From Roseibium album (lineage in GTDB: Bacteria > Pseudomonadota > Alphaproteobacteria > Rhizobiales > Stappiaceae), in NCBI RefSeq assembly GCF_001404515.1, contig NZ_CXWE01000008.1, positions 307,206 to 371,205 on the forward strand: a stretch of DNA of 64,000 bases, written 5' to 3'. Within the stretch, counting starts at the first letter, position 1. Each line of letters opens with the position of its first letter. Below, in pieces: positions 61,797 through 64,000 of this stretch. The position numbers and the translations under genes are program-made. The notes beneath the pieces are model-generated. The model saw nothing but the letters and a program-made list of their open reading frames with translations, ran no database searches and had not been told where the DNA came from.

Positions 61797-62384
61797 ATGA
61801 CCCGTGACAAACCTACCGCGCTGACGCTTGCGCAAATCACCATAGTGAACCTATCGGCAGGCCTTCTGATCATCTGGTGCATGATTGCGCCGGAGCTGGA
61901 TGGTGACCTTGAGATGGGTCGCACAAGGCTGACCATCTGGGCGACCACATTCCTGCTGATCCCGGCGCTTGGCCTGTGGCTTATCAGGACCGCCGGCCAG
62001 ACGGTCGCCAATCTGGCCTATCTTTTCTGGACAGGTGCCTGGGTGCTGTTCGTGCTGCATGCCTATTGGGCGATCTTCATAATTTTCGACGGTGTAGCCG
62101 ATACGTTCGTACAACAGGGAACGTTGATCGCGGGCGGCAATTTCCTGCTGCTCGGCGTCTGGACACTCGATGTTCTGATGATCTGGCTGCTGCCAGCCAG
62201 AATGCAGTCCTTCTGGTTCCAACTGATCGCCAGACTGCTCGCCTTTCTAATCTTCGCCCTGACCCTTGTCATCCTGAGAGGGGGCGCGATCCAGATCCTG
62301 GGTTTTGTTTTTGCCGGCACACTTGTCGGCGCGGCCCTGGTGCGGGCGATCGTCCAAGTACCGGCCAAAGTAACGGAGACCTGA
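61797..62384 (+). CDS. Small integral membrane protein of the peroxidase operon
   Basis: A 195-residue protein with five to six hydrophobic helices (for example VNLSAGLLIIWCMIA, ATTFLLIPALGLWLI and FWTGAWVLFVLHAYWAIFII). No family is recognised. ATG 61797 has GAGG seven bases before it; an in-frame GTG at 61785 overlaps the cytochrome stop. Its place between the cytochrome and nitroreductase-like genes suggests a partner, anchor or electron-transfer subunit of the system. Confidence 0.75.
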   Translation: MTRDKPTALTLAQITIVNLSAGLLIIWCMIAPELDGDLEMGRTRLTIWATTFLLIPALGLWLIRTAGQTVANLAYLFWTGAWVLFVLHAYWAIFIIFDGVADTFVQQGTLIAGGNFLLLGVWTLDVLMIWLLPARMQSFWFQLIARLLAFLIFALTLVILRGGAIQILGFVFAGTLVGAALVRAIVQVPAKVTET

Positions 62385-62385
62385 G

Positions 62386-63771
62386 ATGAACAAGCAGGCG
62401 GATATTCACAAGGGATTGGCAGACCTCCTCGCGCGGCCGTTGCTGGAAACCATCTGGCGCCGCAGAACCCACAGGGTTCCACGCGGCGTGGAGGAAGTCG
62501 CCGCGGGATCGATGACCTACCGTTCCGGTCAGGAGCCCAAACCCCTGTCCGATCTCGAGGAAGCCATCCTGATTGCCATGACCGGCGCAACGGGTCTGAC
62601 GATGCCGGACCGGCCGTTCCAGGACCCCGAGACCGGTCGGCTGGTCATGGCCAAACCCAACCTCACCATGACCGGACGAACCGCGGGAAGCCCCGACAAT
62701 GCACAGGGAACGCATTTTTTCCTGATCAACGACAGTGGTACCTATTTCCTCAGGCAGTTGCCGCCAAGCAGCGAACCGTTTTCGCCCGAGTTGCTGATCG
62801 AGCGCGCGAACCAGGCGAAAGTCCGTTTGCTCGACAAGCGGCTGGATGTTGAACAGGGCGGGCGCAACTTTCCGGCCTATCTGGATTCCAACCGCCTCTT
62901 GTCAAATCTGCCGGGGACAACGATCCTGGTCCCGGTCGTCGACCTTTCGCATCAATATATCAACGGCCTGATGTATCTTCTGACCCAGCCGGACGGTTCG
63001 AGACCGGCGCTCGTAGACGACCGGAATTTTTACTTTTCCGCCGGCGTCAAGAACTGGGTTCGCCGCAAGTTCCTGAATGATGACATCAAGGTTCCACTCG
63101 GTGTGATCGGGTCTCTCAGAACCCAGCTGGAAGCACCCCTCCTCCTGCAGAACCTGTTTCTCGTGGCCGAGGCCATGGGACTTGGTGCCTGGATACACGC
63201 CACCATCAGTCCGCCTGTTCTGACGGGCGATCCAAAATTCAGCGACCGGTACGGACCCATGCTGGGATTTGACCATCACATACCCCGATGGCGGCTGCCG
63301 GACATTCTGCGCTGGCATGTCCCCTTGCCGCGTTTTGCCAATCTGAGGTCCCATCCCGTCGCCCTGCGCCACAATGGCGAAGACCTGATCGTCGCCAAGT
63401 GCCCGCCCAACTATGCCAACATGAGCGATGCGGTCGACGCGGTGCTTGCCAGGAAGTTCGGAGACGGTGGCGTCTACCAGGACAGGGACACTTTCAAGAA
63501 GATCTACAAGGGTGATTTTGGCGAACGCTACCTGCAGGAAGCTGCCGAATACAATCAGGACGTGATCAACTGCGCCCGAGATGTCTGCAACTATATCTAC
63601 GACACCCACGGTCGCTTCCCGGCTCATTGCGAAGCCATTCACGTGCCTGGCGTCTGGCTACAGGTGCATCACGTCGAAATTCCCTATTACGAGAAATTCT
63701 TCGAGGATGGCCTGACCGACTGCCACCGCAATCACGATGAGCTTTGGGATGGCGAGAGAGATTCCGATTGA
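62386..63771 (+). CDS. Nitroreductase-fold-like protein of the peroxidase operon
   Basis: A 461-residue soluble protein. The start has RRRTHRVPRG followed by LSDLEEAILIAMTGATG, and later comes LEAPLLLQNLFLVAEAMGLGAWIH, both of which recall the FMN-binding nitroreductase fold (the RRS..R start and the QNLLLAAEALGLG segment), though the protein is about twice the usual length. The C-terminal about 130 residues (after DAVDAVLARKFGDGG) match no family I know. It begins one base after the preceding stop region and ends the operon. Flavin-dependent reduction of an oxidised lipid is one possible role. Confidence 0.7.
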   Translation: MNKQADIHKGLADLLARPLLETIWRRRTHRVPRGVEEVAAGSMTYRSGQEPKPLSDLEEAILIAMTGATGLTMPDRPFQDPETGRLVMAKPNLTMTGRTAGSPDNAQGTHFFLINDSGTYFLRQLPPSSEPFSPELLIERANQAKVRLLDKRLDVEQGGRNFPAYLDSNRLLSNLPGTTILVPVVDLSHQYINGLMYLLTQPDGSRPALVDDRNFYFSAGVKNWVRRKFLNDDIKVPLGVIGSLRTQLEAPLLLQNLFLVAEAMGLGAWIHATISPPVLTGDPKFSDRYGPMLGFDHHIPRWRLPDILRWHVPLPRFANLRSHPVALRHNGEDLIVAKCPPNYANMSDAVDAVLARKFGDGGVYQDRDTFKKIYKGDFGERYLQEAAEYNQDVINCARDVCNYIYDTHGRFPAHCEAIHVPGVWLQVHHVEIPYYEKFFEDGLTDCHRNHDELWDGERDSD

Positions 63772-63937
63772 GGTTTAGGAGCCATTCGACGAAAAGGTTA
63801 TTTACTCTGAGCCGAAGTCGTGTGCAGAATAAAGGGACCAAATCGCAAAAGAGAATGTGAGCTAAAGCCCCTTGACTAAGGCTTACTCAATGATTTCTAA
63901 TCTTCAGGACAATTCGTTTTGGACGGTCATATCAACT
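63772..63937. other. Intergenic DNA between peroxidase operon and insertion sequence
   Basis: About 165 bases, less GC-rich than the genes, with no clear gene or terminator. It separates the operon from the insertion-sequence end at 63938. Confidence 0.4.
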
Positions 63938-64000
63938 TGAATAGCCCCGCGTTTTCTAGACGCCCTCGGCTTTCATTTTCTGCTGTCGTTCGAACTCTAT
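63938..64000 (-). mobile_element. IS3-family insertion sequence, right end (partial)
   Basis: The sequence TGAATAGCCCCGCGTTTTCT starting at 63938 resembles the terminal inverted repeat of several IS3-family elements (TGAACCGCCCCGGGTTT-type, from memory). The minus strand just inside it ends a reading frame with EFERQQKMKAEGV and a stop at 63956-63958, like the C-terminus of an IS3 OrfB transposase. The element continues past the window edge, so neither the other end nor the target duplication is visible. Confidence 0.55.
63956..64000 (-). CDS. Transposase C-terminus, IS3 OrfB-like (partial)
   Basis: The last 14 codons of a minus-strand frame, reading IEFERQQKMKAEGV and then a TAG stop, enter from beyond the right edge. 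SPxEFE...-type endings are common in IS3-family integrase-type transposases, and the stop lies 18 bases inside the presumed terminal repeat, as in those elements. Too short for certainty. Confidence 0.45.
   Translation of the reverse strand: MEFERQQKMKAEGV

Noticed and set aside
1..64000. CRISPR arrays, tRNA and rRNA genes, tandem repeats
   Set aside because: None recognised on reading both strands; no spaced direct repeats or cloverleaf-like intergenic segments were seen. A dedicated scan would be needed to exclude a small RNA.

Overview
The window looks like a moderately GC-rich alphaproteobacterial chromosome, most likely a Hyphomicrobiales/Stappiaceae-type marine or plant-associated heterotroph. 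That is inferred from gene content: an rpoN-hpf-ptsN block beside lptC-lptA-lptB and rnd, a rhizobial-style malonate TRAP operon (matR-PQM-AB), a mixed cob/cbi cobalamin cluster and a xanthan-type exopolysaccharide locus. No rRNA, tRNA, CRISPR array or phage module was recognised.

Layout. 1-3.0 kb: a minus-strand operon of small unknown proteins (one DUF1905), then a PepSY-TM protein with a DUF2946 partner. 3.3-13.4 kb: corrin-ring synthesis, with cobH, cobL, cobI, a cbiG-cobJ fusion and cobM on the plus strand, cobB-cobA on the minus strand, and cbiD-cobK on the plus strand. It combines 'aerobic' enzymes with cbiD and cbiG; cobF and cobG were not found here. 13.4-25.1 kb: an exopolysaccharide region with a WecG/GumM-type transferase, a Wzz/GumC-like co-polymerase with a decayed kinase domain, a polymerase, GT4, secreted GH5, GumK-like GT70, flippase, a GT-C-like membrane protein and a VPLPA-CTERM protein. 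25.9-31.7 kb: a minus-strand set (HAD-UbiA fusion, DprE1-like oxidase, small EamA/SMR flippase, SDR, class III aminotransferase) that resembles mycobacterial polyprenyl-phosphoryl-pentose synthesis. 32.0-35.3 kb: a four-gene cassette (MDR dehydrogenase, divergent 6-pyruvoyl-tetrahydropterin-synthase-like protein, GT4, methyltransferase) that may make a modified pterin or its glycoside. 35.4-37.3 kb: an OpgH-like glucan synthase.

37.3-43.1 kb is housekeeping (ptsN, hpf, rpoN, lptB, lptA, lptC, rnd). 43.3-47.0 kb is a copper operon (copA, cueR, two c-type cytochromes) behind a recognisable CueR-type promoter. 47.1-53.6 kb is the malonate regulon with a near-canonical MatR operator. 53.9-56.9 kb holds an ABC-F protein, an L,D-transpeptidase and an SMR efflux protein.

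57.3-63.8 kb is the most unusual part: a four-gene operon starting with a 958-residue fusion of a catalase-like domain to an alpha-dioxygenase-like haem peroxidase, followed by a membrane-anchored di-haem RoxA-like cytochrome, a small integral membrane protein and a nitroreductase-like protein. It looks like an uncharacterised oxylipin or lipid-oxidation pathway. The window ends in what appears to be the terminus of an IS3-family insertion sequence.
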